In this document: positions 9,239-19,632 of the stretch, one piece after another
Position numbering within the stretch: the stretch's first letter is position 1
How the letters are laid out: each line of letters starts with the position of its first letter
The notes under the pieces: model-generated
The model's input: only the letters and a program-made list of their open reading frames with translations
Databases searched by the model: none
Told to the model about the DNA's origin: nothing
NCBI RefSeq assembly: GCF_900625095.1
Contig: NZ_LR130760.1
Span: forward strand, 3,076,090 to 3,140,089
From: Acinetobacter ihumii
Lineage (GTDB): Bacteria > Pseudomonadota > Gammaproteobacteria > Pseudomonadales > Moraxellaceae
Reading direction: 5' to 3'
DNA length: 64,000 bases
Position numbers and translations under genes: made by a program

Positions 9239-10264
9239 ATGTCCGAGATTCCTTTTTTAAATCCCAATGTGCTTCAACAACTGGATTTACCCATTCCAAG
9301 CCGTGACCTGACGCCAAAAGTCTTACAACCGCTTAATCTCAACCATGCTTTTGAACCAAACAGAGAGCTTTTGGCATACCGAAAACTCTATGCGCTGGAT
9401 TTGCTAGACTGTGAACAATGGCAGGGATATATCCAGATTCCTTTATTTAAACTGCATGTACAAGTTTTTAAGCCTCATCAAAAACCTGTAGGAACAGTGT
9501 GTTTGTTGCATGGTTATCTGGAACATAGTGGGATTTACCAGCCGATTATTCGAGAAATTCTTGAACAAGGCTTTAGTGTCATTACTTATGATTTACCGGG
9601 ACATGGTTTAAGTGATGGATCACCAGCCAGCATTCAAAATTTTGATCATTACCAACAAGTGCTAAAAGCGGTTTACCAGTATGTTAAACATGCCAGTCAG
9701 CTTCCAAAACCGTGGCTGGGAATAGGTCAAAGTACAGGTGGTGCAATCTGGATGCATCATTTACTTGAATATGCAGAAAAACGACAAGACCCGATTGTTG
9801 ATCGAGTGCTTTTGCTATCGCCGCTGATTCGTCCAGCCAAAACAGCATGGTGGCATAACTCCGTCGGTTTAGGCATTATTAAACGGATTAAACGTCAAGT
9901 TCCGCGTCATTTTAGACGGAATAATCATAATCCGGAGTTTCTGCGTTTTATTCGACTCAAAGATCCACTACAACCGCGTATGATGGGAATGGACTGGATC
10001 TTAGCCATGTCCAAATGGATGTTTGAAATGGAACAGCGTCCGCCATGTCGAATTCCGGTATGGCTGGCACAGGGAGCATTGGATCAGACTGTCGACTGGC
10101 GATATAACATCGAATTTATTCGCCGTAAATTCCGCTTACAAACCCTGCTTATGCTCGAAGAAGGTTCACATCAACTGATCAATGAACGTGCTGATATCCG
10201 TGCGGCATTAACAGGCCTCATTCCTGCATTTTTGCATGCCCGCCCTAAACATTATTATTATTGA
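9239..10264 (+). CDS. Alpha/beta hydrolase, lysophospholipase-like
   Basis: 341 residues. The fold is evident from HGYLEHSGIY (oxyanion region), YDLPGHGLSDG and the nucleophile elbow GIGQSTGG with Ser at residue 165. A C-terminal SHQLINE region supplies the likely catalytic His. It resembles serine aminopeptidase S33/PldB-like monoacylglycerol or lysophospholipid lipases. The start directly abuts the stop of the DUF218 gene, so the two are translationally coupled and may share an envelope-lipid role. No signal peptide is seen, suggesting a cytoplasmic or peripheral inner-membrane enzyme. Confidence 0.85.
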   Translation: MSEIPFLNPNVLQQLDLPIPSRDLTPKVLQPLNLNHAFEPNRELLAYRKLYALDLLDCEQWQGYIQIPLFKLHVQVFKPHQKPVGTVCLLHGYLEHSGIYQPIIREILEQGFSVITYDLPGHGLSDGSPASIQNFDHYQQVLKAVYQYVKHASQLPKPWLGIGQSTGGAIWMHHLLEYAEKRQDPIVDRVLLLSPLIRPAKTAWWHNSVGLGIIKRIKRQVPRHFRRNNHNPEFLRFIRLKDPLQPRMMGMDWILAMSKWMFEMEQRPPCRIPVWLAQGALDQTVDWRYNIEFIRRKFRLQTLLMLEEGSHQLINERADIRAALTGLIPAFLHARPKHYYY

Positions 10265-10289
10265 TCAAGTGCAATCGTGATGAAATCTA

Positions 10290-10643
10290 ATGTTCAATAA
10301 GCTTTCTAATTTATTTAAATCAGGTCAATCTTCTGCTGAACAGCAGTATATGCAACAGCATCAGATTCAGTTTGTGCAAGACACAGGTTATATCGTTGAT
10401 GGGATTGTGATGAATGATTTGTCCGAGCGACTTGAGTATTTTTCAAATCGTAAATTGTCCAGTTTTAATGACCTGGAACAGCTTTATTTAAGATCAATGC
10501 TGATCAATGAAAAAATTGATCTGGAAATTGCAACGGGACGTTATGTGGCTCGTTTAGGAAATAATCAACAGAATTTGCAACAATTCAAACATTTGATAGA
10601 AAAGCTGAATCAATATTATCGTGAATTTAAACGAGCCAAATAA
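10290..10643 (+). CDS. Small conserved-type protein of unknown function
   Basis: 117 residues, mostly helical in appearance, with no signal peptide, membrane segment or cysteine. I do not recognise the family. Composition is Gln-, Leu- and Asn-rich with a basic C-terminus (YYREFKRAK). It lies 25 bases after the hydrolase gene on the same strand, consistent with being last gene of the murB-led run. The reading frame is clean and the codon use looks like the neighbours, so I treat it as real. Confidence 0.7.
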   Translation: MFNKLSNLFKSGQSSAEQQYMQQHQIQFVQDTGYIVDGIVMNDLSERLEYFSNRKLSSFNDLEQLYLRSMLINEKIDLEIATGRYVARLGNNQQNLQQFKHLIEKLNQYYREFKRAK

Positions 10644-10739
10644 TCATTACCTTGCTTGGATAAACCACAACATAAATCAGCTTAGGTCGCAGCGCATCAT
10701 GCTACTATAGCGGTTATGTTTTTTATCTAAACACATTCA

Positions 10740-13700
10740 ATGTTCCAACAAGAAATCTCTCAACTTAAATTACAGCAATTAAAAGCAGGCGAAAAACGCT
10801 GGATTGGGTCAATATTGGGCTCTTCAGGCGCGTTACTCTTTAAAGAAATTGCGGATCAATGTGCATCTTTATTGGTGATTGTGGCAAGAAATAACCAGCA
10901 CTTAGCTCAGTTAGAAAGCGAACTTGAATTTTATGGCATTAAACCGACCATTTTCCCTGACTGGGAAATTTTGCCTTACGATCGCTTATCGCCACATCAG
11001 GATATTGTGTCTGAGCGTCTTGCGATTTTATCCAATATGCCACAAAAAGGTATTCTGCTCATTTCAGCTGCTACACTGGCTCAACGGGTGGCACCTGTTT
11101 CATGGATATTGGGCGAACATTTTGATATTCGGGTGGGACAGAAGTTTGATCTGGAAAAAGAAAGGTTAAGACTCATTCAGGCAGGCTATCATCTGGTCGA
11201 TACGGTTTATGATCATGGTGAATTTGCAGTGCGTGGCAGCATTATGGATATTTTTGCCTCAGGACAAGCACAACCGATTCGGGTAGATCTATTTGATGAT
11301 GAAATTGACACGCTTAAATTTTTCGATCCAGAAACACAGCGAACCACTGAAAGTCTGACTCAATTTACGGTTTTGCCAGCAAAAGAATTTCCTTTAAAAG
11401 AAGGTCGTTCGATTTTTCGTGATCGTTATGCAGAAAGTTTTCCGACTGCTAATCCAAAGAAAAATCCGATTTATCAAGATGTATTAGATGGAATCTCATC
11501 GCCCGGTGTGGAATTTTACCTGCCGTTATTTTTTGAAAAGGAGGCGATGCAAGCTCAAAGTGCATTGACTTCTTACTTACCTAAAAATTGCATTGTCATT
11601 ACAAATTCTGATATTGATGAAAATTTAACCCAATTCTGGAAGGATGTAATGCAGCGCTTTGAGAGTCGTAGGCATAACATTGATCAGCCGATTTTAGCAC
11701 CCGAAGATTTATTTCTTATGCCCAATATGGTGCTCGAGCGTCTAAATCACTTTCCACGAATTTTAGCCAGTGCCGCACCCATAGAAGTGCGTGCAGGTGT
11801 AATCAATCTCGATGCTTTACAGCCACCAAAACTCCCTGTGGATGCCAAGAAAGAGCATCCATTTGAAAGTGTTAAAAAGTACATTGATGAGTCAAATCAT
11901 CCTGTACTTTTAGTGGCTGAAAGCGCAGGTCGCCGTGAAAGTTTAAAAGATTCATTGCGTTCAAGTCTGGGTGACATTCCAAATGTAGAAGGCTTTACAG
12001 ACTTTTTAAAACAACAATATGCGATTGCGATTACCAATGCACCCTTAGATCGTGGTTTGCTTATCCGTGATCAGCTTTCGGTGATTTCAGAAAATCAACT
12101 GTATGAGCATCGTGTTGTTCAACGTCGTCGTAAACGTCAGCAGGAAGTATCAGAAGAGTTTCTGATTCGAAGTTTAACTGAACTCAGCATTGGTGCACCT
12201 GTGGTGCATATTGACCACGGCGTTGGGCGTTACGCTGGACTGATTACATTGGCGATTGATGGGCAGGATCATGAGTTTTTACAACTTGATTATGCCGAAG
12301 GCGCAAAAGTTTATGTGCCTGTGACCAATCTGCATTTGATCAGCCGTTATAGTGGCGGAGACCCGGATCTTGCGCCATTACATAAACTTGGCACCGATGC
12401 ATGGAGTAAAGCAAAACGTAAGGCCTTGGAACAAATTCATGATGTTGCTGCCGAGTTATTACACATCCAAGCGCGTCGCCAATCCAAACCGGGTTTTGCT
12501 TTTGAATTGGATCAAAGTTTGTATATGCAATTTGCTAGTGGTTTTGCCTATGAAGAAACGCTGGATCAGGCCAATGCCATTGAAGCTAGCATCCACGATA
12601 TGCAACTGGCAAAACCGATGGATCGTCTGGTCTGTGGCGATGTCGGGTTTGGTAAAACTGAAGTGGCGATGCGCGCCGCATTTGTGGCTGTTCAAAATAA
12701 TAAACAGGTTGCGGTGTTAGTTCCTACTACGCTTTTGGCACAGCAGCATTATGAATCCTTTAAAGATCGTTTTGCAGACTGGCCAGTACGAATTGAAGTG
12801 TTATCGCGTTTTGGTTCAAACAAAACCCATCAAAAGAATATTGAAGATTTAATTGAGGGTAAAGTCGATATTGTGGTGGGTACACATAAATTACTTCAGG
12901 AAAATGTCCTTTTCAAAAATCTGGGCTTAATGATTGTCGATGAAGAACATCGTTTTGGAGTAAGAGACAAAGAGCGAATAAAGGCCTTACGTGCTGATGT
13001 CGATATGCTGACTTTAACCGCAACGCCCATTCCGCGTACTTTAAATATGGCATTCTCAGGGATGCGAGATTTATCGATTATTGCGACACCACCTGCGCGT
13101 CGTTTGGCAGTCAAAACCTTTGTACAGGAACATACCGATGAATCTGTCAAAGAAGCCATTTTGCGTGAATTATTGCGTGGTGGGCAGGTGTATTTTCTAC
13201 ACAATGAGGTCGACACGATAGAACGCACAGCTGAAAATATTCGTCATCTCGTACCCGAAGCGCGTGTCGCGGTTGCTCATGGGCAGATGCGTGAACGTGA
13301 ACTCGAACAGGTCATGCAGCAGTTTTACCATAAAGAATTTAACGTACTGGTGTGTTCAACCATTATTGAAACGGGTATTGATGTTCCGAATGCCAATACC
13401 ATTATTATTGAACGTGCTGACAAACTTGGACTGGCACAGCTTCATCAATTACGCGGGCGGGTCGGACGTTCACACCATCAGGCGTATGCCTATTTATTGG
13501 TGCCATCGATTAAACATTTAAAAGGTGATGCTGAAAAACGTCTGGATGCGATTCAACGTGCTTCTACTTTGGGTGCTGGTTTTATGCTGGCAACCGAAGA
13601 TTTGGAAATTCGTGGGGCTGGCGAATTACTTGGAGAGCAGCAAAGTGGTTCGATGCAAGCGATTGGTTATAGTTTGTATATGGAAATGCTGGAAAAAGCC

Positions 13701-14198
13701 ACCAAAGCGATTCAAAAGGGTAAAACCCCGAATTTTGATGCGCCTTTGTCACTGACCGCCGAAATTAACCTGCATATGCCAGCACTGATTCCAGATGATT
13801 ATCTGGGTGATGTACATCAGCGTTTATTATTTTATAAGCGCATCAGTAATACCGATACGCAGGAAAAGCTGGACAACATTCGTATGGAGTTGATTGATCG
13901 CTTTGGTACATTGCCACAAGCAGTGAAACAACTGTTCAGTGTGCATCAGGTGCGTCTTAAAGCAGAGCATTTAGGCATTACCAAAATTGATGTCACTGCA
14001 AACGGAGGCTATATTGAATTTTCTCCAGATACTCCAGTACAGGCCATCAGTATTATCCAATTGATGCAAAAAAATCCTACCCATTATCGAATGGAGGGTG
14101 GTCAACGGCTTAAATTGACCGTGCAACTTCAGGAATATGACAAACGCATCCAATTTGTTCAGGACTTACTGACTAAACTTATGAATGAGTTGAACTAG
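10740..14198 (+). CDS. mfd: Transcription-repair coupling factor
   Basis: 1152 residues, the normal length. It removes RNA polymerase stalled at DNA lesions and recruits UvrA. Domain order: UvrB-homology modules (about 1-330), RNA-polymerase-interacting CarD-like domain (around VVHIDHGVGRYAGL, about 488), superfamily 2 translocase with Walker A GDVGFGKTE (about 635) and VDEEHRFG box (about 733), the TRG motif region, and the C-terminal regulatory D7 domain. Transcription appears to end at the strong terminator at 14248. Confidence 0.97.
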   Translation: MFQQEISQLKLQQLKAGEKRWIGSILGSSGALLFKEIADQCASLLVIVARNNQHLAQLESELEFYGIKPTIFPDWEILPYDRLSPHQDIVSERLAILSNMPQKGILLISAATLAQRVAPVSWILGEHFDIRVGQKFDLEKERLRLIQAGYHLVDTVYDHGEFAVRGSIMDIFASGQAQPIRVDLFDDEIDTLKFFDPETQRTTESLTQFTVLPAKEFPLKEGRSIFRDRYAESFPTANPKKNPIYQDVLDGISSPGVEFYLPLFFEKEAMQAQSALTSYLPKNCIVITNSDIDENLTQFWKDVMQRFESRRHNIDQPILAPEDLFLMPNMVLERLNHFPRILASAAPIEVRAGVINLDALQPPKLPVDAKKEHPFESVKKYIDESNHPVLLVAESAGRRESLKDSLRSSLGDIPNVEGFTDFLKQQYAIAITNAPLDRGLLIRDQLSVISENQLYEHRVVQRRRKRQQEVSEEFLIRSLTELSIGAPVVHIDHGVGRYAGLITLAIDGQDHEFLQLDYAEGAKVYVPVTNLHLISRYSGGDPDLAPLHKLGTDAWSKAKRKALEQIHDVAAELLHIQARRQSKPGFAFELDQSLYMQFASGFAYEETLDQANAIEASIHDMQLAKPMDRLVCGDVGFGKTEVAMRAAFVAVQNNKQVAVLVPTTLLAQQHYESFKDRFADWPVRIEVLSRFGSNKTHQKNIEDLIEGKVDIVVGTHKLLQENVLFKNLGLMIVDEEHRFGVRDKERIKALRADVDMLTLTATPIPRTLNMAFSGMRDLSIIATPPARRLAVKTFVQEHTDESVKEAILRELLRGGQVYFLHNEVDTIERTAENIRHLVPEARVAVAHGQMRERELEQVMQQFYHKEFNVLVCSTIIETGIDVPNANTIIIERADKLGLAQLHQLRGRVGRSHHQAYAYLLVPSIKHLKGDAEKRLDAIQRASTLGAGFMLATEDLEIRGAGELLGEQQSGSMQAIGYSLYMEMLEKATKAIQKGKTPNFDAPLSLTAEINLHMPALIPDDYLGDVHQRLLFYKRISNTDTQEKLDNIRMELIDRFGTLPQAVKQLFSVHQVRLKAEHLGITKIDVTANGGYIEFSPDTPVQAISIIQLMQKNPTHYRMEGGQRLKLTVQLQEYDKRIQFVQDLLTKLMNELN

Positions 14199-14247
14199 AA
14201 CTTGCGCCTGTTTTTAAAGTTGAAATAACGACAAGTTTGCTCAATGA

Positions 14248-14291
14248 TTGTGATGAAAATGAGCTGATTTTCATCACAATTTTTAGTTTTT
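14248..14291 (+). terminator. Rho-independent terminator of mfd
   Basis: A perfect 13-bp stem (TTGTGATGAAAAT 14248-14260 with its complement 14267-14279) closes a 6-nt loop and is followed by a T-rich tract. Confidence 0.85.
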
Positions 14292-14404
14292 CTACACTTG
14301 TCATTTTTGCAAGTCTGATTTGTTTGAAAACTCATCTTATAAGCATGAATAAGTGAATAAAATCATTGTTATTTGTAAGTAAACAAGGTACTAATAATAT
14401 TCAC

Positions 14405-14421
14405 ATCACAAGTGTTGTGAT
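14405..14421. promoter_or_regulatory. Perfect 17-bp dyad upstream of HIT gene
   Basis: ATCACAA-GTG-TTGTGAT, perfect 7-bp arms, lies 40 bp before the HIT gene start in the promoter region. It could be an operator. The half-site order is the reverse of a CRP/Vfr site (TGTGA-N6-TCACA), so it is not a typical cAMP-receptor site. The binding protein is unknown. Confidence 0.35.
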
Positions 14422-14460
14422 AGTATTAGCCATCATAATTCATGCGTCATTTATAAAGAT

Positions 14461-14895
14461 ATGTTTAGTTTGCATCCACAACTTGCTCAAGATACTTTTT
14501 TTGTAGGCGATTTTCCGCTTTCAACATGTCGTCTAATGAATGATATGCAATTTCCTTGGTTAATTCTCATTCCGCGTGTGCCTGGAATTACTGAGTTATA
14601 TGAGTTGAGTCAAGCTGATCAAGAACAGTTTTTACGTGAATCAAGCTGGTTGTCCAGTCAGTTGTCACGTGTTTTCCGTGCGGACAAAATGAATGTTGCA
14701 GCATTGGGAAATATGGTTCCTCAGCTTCATTTTCATCATGTGGTTCGTTACCAAAATGATGTTGCTTGGCCAAAACCTGTTTGGGGTACCCCAGCAGTAC
14801 CATATACCAGTGATGTACTTGCACATATGCGCCAGACTTTGATGTTAGCTTTACGTGGACAAGGTGATATGCCATTTGATTGGCGTATGGACTAA
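14461..14895 (+). CDS. HIT-family nucleotide hydrolase/transferase
   Basis: 144 residues. The histidine-triad region reads Q88-L-H90-F-H92-H93: the first His of the usual H-x-H-x-H motif is Gln, while the central two remain. HIT proteins hydrolyse or transfer nucleotidyl groups. The C-terminal WPKPVWG and PFDWRMD segments resemble a gammaproteobacterial subgroup with this Q variant. Its 3' end is followed closely by the cyclase gene, which hints at linked nucleotide metabolism, though this is inference. Confidence 0.85.
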   Translation: MFSLHPQLAQDTFFVGDFPLSTCRLMNDMQFPWLILIPRVPGITELYELSQADQEQFLRESSWLSSQLSRVFRADKMNVAALGNMVPQLHFHHVVRYQNDVAWPKPVWGTPAVPYTSDVLAHMRQTLMLALRGQGDMPFDWRMD

Positions 14896-14951
14896 GTTGC
14901 GTTTTACCTCACCAATTTAGGTGTGGTTTAAATCAAAGATTGGAGACTGGA

Positions 14952-16388
14952 GTGCCTTTAGATCGGCTAGTTGATAGAGAACCTCGGCAGTTTGCATATT
15001 TTCATCGATTGATGGGCTATTCGATACTGTCATTAATTGTGGTGATTTATTCATTCACATCTCCAGATGCTCACTATCAAATTTACATTCCTGTCTTTCT
15101 TCTCTTTGTTTTATTGATTGCGCCAAAGCTAGATCGTTGGCTTCAATATAAATTTGATAAAACTGTAACGCGTAATGTATTTTTTACCCTTGATGCAATT
15201 GCGGTTGCAGTTGCACTGGCTGGGGTTCATCTTAGTTTAGTCCTCAGTTTTACCTCATTATTTGCACTTCTTTACACTGCCATAAACGCACGTATTTCGT
15301 TTATGGCTGCTTCATTAGCAAGTATTATTGGCATTATTGTTTTTTATAGCACCACCATTTTTATATTTGGTTTTCAGGAATATTTCGAACCGACCAGTCA
15401 GGAATTGACGGTTATTAGCCTAATTTGTCTGATCATTTTTATTAATATTGGTAACTATTATCAGCATACCCGAATTGAAAAGCTCAATCAGTTACGCCAG
15501 CACTATTATAATCAAATGACACGCTACATGACTTTCGCGAATCAATTAAGCCGTTATGCGCCGCTGCAACTTTGGCAATCCATTATGCGTGGAGAAACAG
15601 AAGCCAAAATTGAATATAAACGTAAAAAACTCACTATTTTTTTCTCCGATATACAAGGGTTTACCGAACTCTCTGAAACTTTGATTCCCGATGATTTGGC
15701 CTTTTTACTTAATGATTACCTCAGTCACATGACTGAAATTGCCAAACAATATGAAGCAACCGTCGATAAATTTATGGGCGATGCAATCTTGATTTTTTTT
15801 GGTGATCCTACTTCACAAGGTGTAGAAAAAGATGCCAAATCTTGTGTAGAAATGGCGATTGCTATGCGCCAGCAAATGAAAATTTTGCGGGAACGCTGGA
15901 AGAAAATGGGCTATCCTGCATTACATATTCGTATGGGAATTAGTACAGGCTATTGTCACGTTGGAAACTATGGAGCAACTCATCGTATGGCCTATACGAT
16001 AGTGGGACGTGATGCAAATTTAGCAGCTCGTTTACAATATGCGGCTGAAATCGATGAAGTATTAATTTCTGATGATACTTACCAACTTGTTAAAAATGAA
16101 TTTTTATGTGCGCCTAAAGCCCCTATTTATTTAAAAGGTATTCAAAGTGCAGTAAAAACATGGCAAGTGATGGAAAAATACACAGCGAAAAAACTAGATA
16201 ATCAGCAGTGGTTTGATTATGAATATAAAGGATTCCATCTGGTGCTTAATATGGAAGAAGTTCAAAATTTTGAATATCCAGAATTAGTCGAAGTACTTGA
16301 AAAAATGATTTTGAGAATTAAGCTTCAACAAGATTTAACCAATGCACAAGGTGTAGTCCGGCTTAAACTCGAAGATGAAATAAAATAA
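14952..16388 (+). CDS. Membrane-anchored class III adenylate/guanylate cyclase
   Basis: I choose GTG 14952, six bases after GGAG, giving 478 residues; an upstream in-frame TTG (14880) would overlap the HIT gene and lacks a ribosome-binding site. The N-terminal half has about six transmembrane helices. The C-terminal half is a class III catalytic domain: FFSDIQGFTE with metal Asp at about 233, GDAILIFFGD with the second Asp at about 277, and the HIRMGISTGYCHVGNYG and VGRDANLAARLQ motifs. It makes cAMP or cGMP at the inner membrane. CyaB of Pseudomonas and CavA of A. baumannii are comparable. Substrate choice cannot be settled by eye. Confidence 0.9.
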   Translation: MPLDRLVDREPRQFAYFHRLMGYSILSLIVVIYSFTSPDAHYQIYIPVFLLFVLLIAPKLDRWLQYKFDKTVTRNVFFTLDAIAVAVALAGVHLSLVLSFTSLFALLYTAINARISFMAASLASIIGIIVFYSTTIFIFGFQEYFEPTSQELTVISLICLIIFINIGNYYQHTRIEKLNQLRQHYYNQMTRYMTFANQLSRYAPLQLWQSIMRGETEAKIEYKRKKLTIFFSDIQGFTELSETLIPDDLAFLLNDYLSHMTEIAKQYEATVDKFMGDAILIFFGDPTSQGVEKDAKSCVEMAIAMRQQMKILRERWKKMGYPALHIRMGISTGYCHVGNYGATHRMAYTIVGRDANLAARLQYAAEIDEVLISDDTYQLVKNEFLCAPKAPIYLKGIQSAVKTWQVMEKYTAKKLDNQQWFDYEYKGFHLVLNMEEVQNFEYPELVEVLEKMILRIKLQQDLTNAQGVVRLKLEDEIK

Positions 16389-16417
16389 AAGCCACTCAAC
16401 TGAGTGGCTTTTATTTT
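16382..16417. terminator. Bidirectional terminator between cyclase and fdx
   Basis: A 16-bp stem: 16382-16397 (GCCACTC core with A-tract) pairs with 16402-16417 (GAGTGGC core with T-tract) around an AACT loop. A-rich and T-rich flanks allow termination on both strands. The cyclase stop codon lies inside it. Confidence 0.85.
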
Positions 16418-16431
16418 TCTTGATCTGATTT

Positions 16432-16770
16432 TTAGTGATTTTCAGAAGCATGATTAATCGTGTATTTTGGAATTTCGACTTCCAGATCTTCATCCACAAT
16501 TTTCACCTGACAAGATAGGCGAGAGTCGGGTTCAAGTCCCCATGCACGATCTAGCAAGTCTGCTTCTACATCATTCATTTCTTCAAGACTGTCAAAACCT
16601 TTGCGTACAATGACATGACACGTGGTACATGCACATGACATATCGCAGGCATGTTCAATTTTAATGCCATTTTTTAATAGACTTTGGCAAAGATTGGCAT
16701 TTTCTTCAACCTCAAACTCAGCACCTTCAGGGCAAATTTGCGCATGTGGAAGAACTTTAATACGTGGCAT
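16432..16770 (-). CDS. fdx: ISC-type [2Fe-2S] ferredoxin
   Basis: 112 residues. Cluster cysteines C42, C48, C51 and C87 match the E. coli Fdx spacing, with the extra C46 also present. It donates electrons during Fe-S cluster assembly on IscU. It is the last gene of the operon, 15 bases after hscA, and transcription ends at the stem-loop at 16382-16417. No iscX follows it, unlike E. coli. Confidence 0.96.
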   Translation of the reverse strand: MPRIKVLPHAQICPEGAEFEVEENANLCQSLLKNGIKIEHACDMSCACTTCHVIVRKGFDSLEEMNDVEADLLDRAWGLEPDSRLSCQVKIVDEDLEVEIPKYTINHASENH

Positions 16771-16785
16771 ATATTCACCTGTTTG

Positions 16786-18645
16786 TTAATTTGAATCTGA
16801 CCAGTCGTTGAGTTTGGTGCCTTTTAGCGCATGATCAATGTGGCGGTTCATACGTAAAGCTGCAAATTCATCGCTATGCACTTTAAGTTGTTGCACAGCG
16901 GCTTCAATGGCTTGAATATCATTTGCATTGAGTTGAGCATGTAAATGATCTTTCGCAGTATTGAGTGCCTGTAATTGATTTTCAGATAACAACGCTGTAT
17001 CAACTTTTAAAGCTTGTTCAAGTGCTTCAAGCTCACGTTGAGCTTCGACTTTGGTTTCTTGCAAATGACGAAGTAATTTATCTTCTTCAGCATGCTGAAA
17101 ACCTTCAATCAATAGTCGCTCTGTATCTGTTTCAGATAAACCATAAGAGGGTTTAATATCAATTTGTGCTTTCACACCAGACGTGGTTTCTTCTGCTGCT
17201 ACAGTCAGTAAACCATCTGCATCGACCTGAAAAGTGACTTCAATACGTGCCTGACCCGCAGTCATCGGTGGAATACCATGCAGAACAAAACGACCAAGTG
17301 AACGACAGTGTTCAACCAGATCACGTTCACCTTGTACCACATGAATCAGCATAGCAGTTTGACCATCTTGATAGGTGGTAAACTCCTGACGACGTGCAAC
17401 AGGAATCGCGGTATTACGCGAAATAAGGCGTTCTACTAAACCACCCATCGTTTCTAAGCCAAGAGAAAGTGGTGTGACATCAAGAAGTAGTGAGCCATCC
17501 TGAGAATTACCAATCAGCTGATTGGCAGTGATTGCAGCACCAATCGCCACAACTTCATCTGGATTAATCGTACATAAAGGTTCTTGGCCAAACACATCAC
17601 GCACGGTTTTTTGTACTGCATAAGAGCGCGTAGAACCACCAACTAAAACTACATTTTGAATATCATCCAGACTTAGCTTTGCATCACGTAGCACACGCTT
17701 ACAAACATTGATGGTTTTATCCAGTGCGATTTGAATAATTGATTCAAAAGTAGTGCGGTCTAAATCTATTACATAGTCAAGGGCTTTAAACTGAACCTGC
17801 TCTTGATCAGAGAGAGCTTCTTTGGCTTTACGTGCGGCGACCATGAATGCAGCATATTCAGCATCATCCAATACATCAATATTAAGCTGTTTTTTTACCC
17901 ATTTCACAATGAGACGATCCAGATCATCACCACCTAAAGCGGTGTGTCCACCTGTGGCAAGAACTTCAAATACGCCTTGTGAAAAACGTAAGATCGAGAC
18001 GTCAAAGGTACCACCGCCTAAATCATAAATTACATAGTTATGATCTGTTTCTAGGTTGGTTTCCTGATCTAGTCCATAAGCAACCGCAGCAGCCGTTGGC
18101 TCATTTAAAAGGCGTAAAACATTTAAGCCTGCCAGTTGAGCTGCGTCACGTGTCGCTTGGCGTTGTGCTTCATCAAAATAGGCAGGTACTGTAATGACTG
18201 CGCCATTTACTGGGTTTTTAAGGCTAGCTTCGGCACGATCTTTTAATTGCTTGAGAATTTCTGCTGAAATTTCAACTGGGGTCTTACGTCCAGCACGAGT
18301 TTCAAAAGCAGGCATCTCATTATCTGCACCAATGAGAGTGTAGGGATGTTGAAACTTAATATCTGCCTTGGAACGTCCCATAAAACGTTTTACAGAAACG
18401 ATGGTATTTTGGGAATCGGTGGTAATAAATGCTTTGGCATCCTCACCATATTCGGTGCTTGTTTCTGCATAGTGCACAATCGAGGGTAACAACACTCGAT
18501 CTTGATCATCTTGTAAAACTTTGGCTTTACCCGATAGCACTGTGGCAACTAAAGAATGTGTTGTTCCAAGGTCAATCCCAATCGCAATACGATGTTGATG
18601 CGGGGCACTGGATTGACCTGGTTCAGCAATTTGCAAAAGTGCCAT
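16786..18645 (-). CDS. hscA: Fe-S assembly chaperone HscA (Hsp70 class)
   Basis: 619 residues, the usual length. The actin-like ATPase domain shows [12 protein letters not shown] near the N-terminus, [13 protein letters not shown] and [10 protein letters not shown]. It is followed by the substrate-binding domain and helical lid. HscA binds the LPPVK motif of IscU, present in the IscU encoded here, and uses ATP with HscB to promote cluster transfer. It lies between hscB and fdx. Confidence 0.97.
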   Translation of the reverse strand: MALLQIAEPGQSSAPHQHRIAIGIDLGTTHSLVATVLSGKAKVLQDDQDRVLLPSIVHYAETSTEYGEDAKAFITTDSQNTIVSVKRFMGRSKADIKFQHPYTLIGADNEMPAFETRAGRKTPVEISAEILKQLKDRAEASLKNPVNGAVITVPAYFDEAQRQATRDAAQLAGLNVLRLLNEPTAAAVAYGLDQETNLETDHNYVIYDLGGGTFDVSILRFSQGVFEVLATGGHTALGGDDLDRLIVKWVKKQLNIDVLDDAEYAAFMVAARKAKEALSDQEQVQFKALDYVIDLDRTTFESIIQIALDKTINVCKRVLRDAKLSLDDIQNVVLVGGSTRSYAVQKTVRDVFGQEPLCTINPDEVVAIGAAITANQLIGNSQDGSLLLDVTPLSLGLETMGGLVERLISRNTAIPVARRQEFTTYQDGQTAMLIHVVQGERDLVEHCRSLGRFVLHGIPPMTAGQARIEVTFQVDADGLLTVAAEETTSGVKAQIDIKPSYGLSETDTERLLIEGFQHAEEDKLLRHLQETKVEAQRELEALEQALKVDTALLSENQLQALNTAKDHLHAQLNANDIQAIEAAVQQLKVHSDEFAALRMNRHIDHALKGTKLNDWSDSN

Positions 18646-18682
18646 GAGTTAAATCCCTTGAAAGTAAATCGGTACAACTAAA

Positions 18683-19198
18683 TTAAAATTCATCATCTAA
18701 ATCAAAACTGTCATCATCTAGCAGGCGATCTTCAGCTTTGTCGATGTCATTTAATACCCGCTGGAAAAAACGCAGCTTACGCACCGTATCTCGTGCTTCG
18801 CCCCAGTCTTCATCTGCATAATCAATTTTGAACTCACGAATTAAACCATCAATCCACTGATGAACTTCAACTTTTAAAGTTTCAAGCTGTTCAGTATTCT
18901 GAGCTTCATCCAGTTGTTCGCGCATTTCCAAAGCTGACTGCAAAAACTCAAAATCACTAATGGATTGATCTAGATGATAATCTTGTTTTTTGAGTGAAAG
19001 TAAATAAGCAGCACGGCTATCGACTTGCGAAAGTGCCTTATAGGCTTGATTGATTTCACTGGACTTAATAAGGGCTTGATCTTTATCGACTGCTTTATCT
19101 GGATGATATTGCTGTTGTAGCTCAAGATAACTGGATTTTAATGTGGCTAAATCGATGTCAAGTGCTACGGGCAAGTTAAACAACTCAAAATGATTCAT
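18683..19198 (-). CDS. hscB: Fe-S assembly co-chaperone HscB
   Basis: 171 residues. The N-terminal J domain carries the HPD motif at 32-34 (QQYHPDKAVD), which stimulates HscA ATPase. The C-terminal helical domain binds IscU. The C-terminus is very acidic (DDDSFDLDDEF). It sits between iscA and hscA in the conserved ISC order. Confidence 0.96.
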   Translation of the reverse strand: MNHFELFNLPVALDIDLATLKSSYLELQQQYHPDKAVDKDQALIKSSEINQAYKALSQVDSRAAYLLSLKKQDYHLDQSISDFEFLQSALEMREQLDEAQNTEQLETLKVEVHQWIDGLIREFKIDYADEDWGEARDTVRKLRFFQRVLNDIDKAEDRLLDDDSFDLDDEF

Positions 19199-19283
19199 GG
19201 GAGATGAATTCCGTAGTAAATAAATATATTAAAAACAGTGTAAAAACACTGCTTTTAATATCAATTAAAAAAGATGAGATGGA

Positions 19284-19604
19284 TTAAACTGTGAAGGATT
19301 CTCCACAACCACATTCACCTTTTTTATTCGGGTTGTTAAACTCAAAGCCTTCATTTAGACCATTTTTGACATAGTCCATTTCCAGACCTTCAAGATAAAC
19401 CAGACTTTTGGGATCAACAAAAACCTTTACGCCATGCTGGTCAAAGATTTGATCATGTGTATCGATATCGTCTACAAATTCGAGAACATAAGCCAGACCT
19501 GAACAGCCTGAAGTTTTCACACCCACGCGAATGCCTTCACCTTTACCACGATTCGCTAAATAATTACGAATGTGAGTGGCCGCATTTTCAGTTAAATGAA
19601 TCAT
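19284..19604 (-). CDS. iscA: A-type Fe-S carrier protein IscA
   Basis: 106 residues. The three conserved cysteines occur in KTSGCSGL and near the C-terminus in GECGCGESF. It carries iron or an Fe-S cluster to target apoproteins. It lies 28 bases after iscU. Confidence 0.96.
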   Translation of the reverse strand: MIHLTENAATHIRNYLANRGKGEGIRVGVKTSGCSGLAYVLEFVDDIDTHDQIFDQHGVKVFVDPKSLVYLEGLEMDYVKNGLNEGFEFNNPNKKGECGCGESFTV

Positions 19605-19632
19605 GAAAACTCCGTCAAATTATGGCAATCAA

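Noticed and set aside
12459..12695. Minus-strand open frame inside mfd
   Set aside because: It lies wholly within the conserved helicase domain, with no ribosome-binding site or family resemblance: a shadow frame.
14405..14421. Perfect dyad as a CRP/Vfr site for the cyclase region
   Set aside because: The half-sites are in TCACA...TGTGA order, the reverse of the CRP consensus; kept only as an unassigned dyad.
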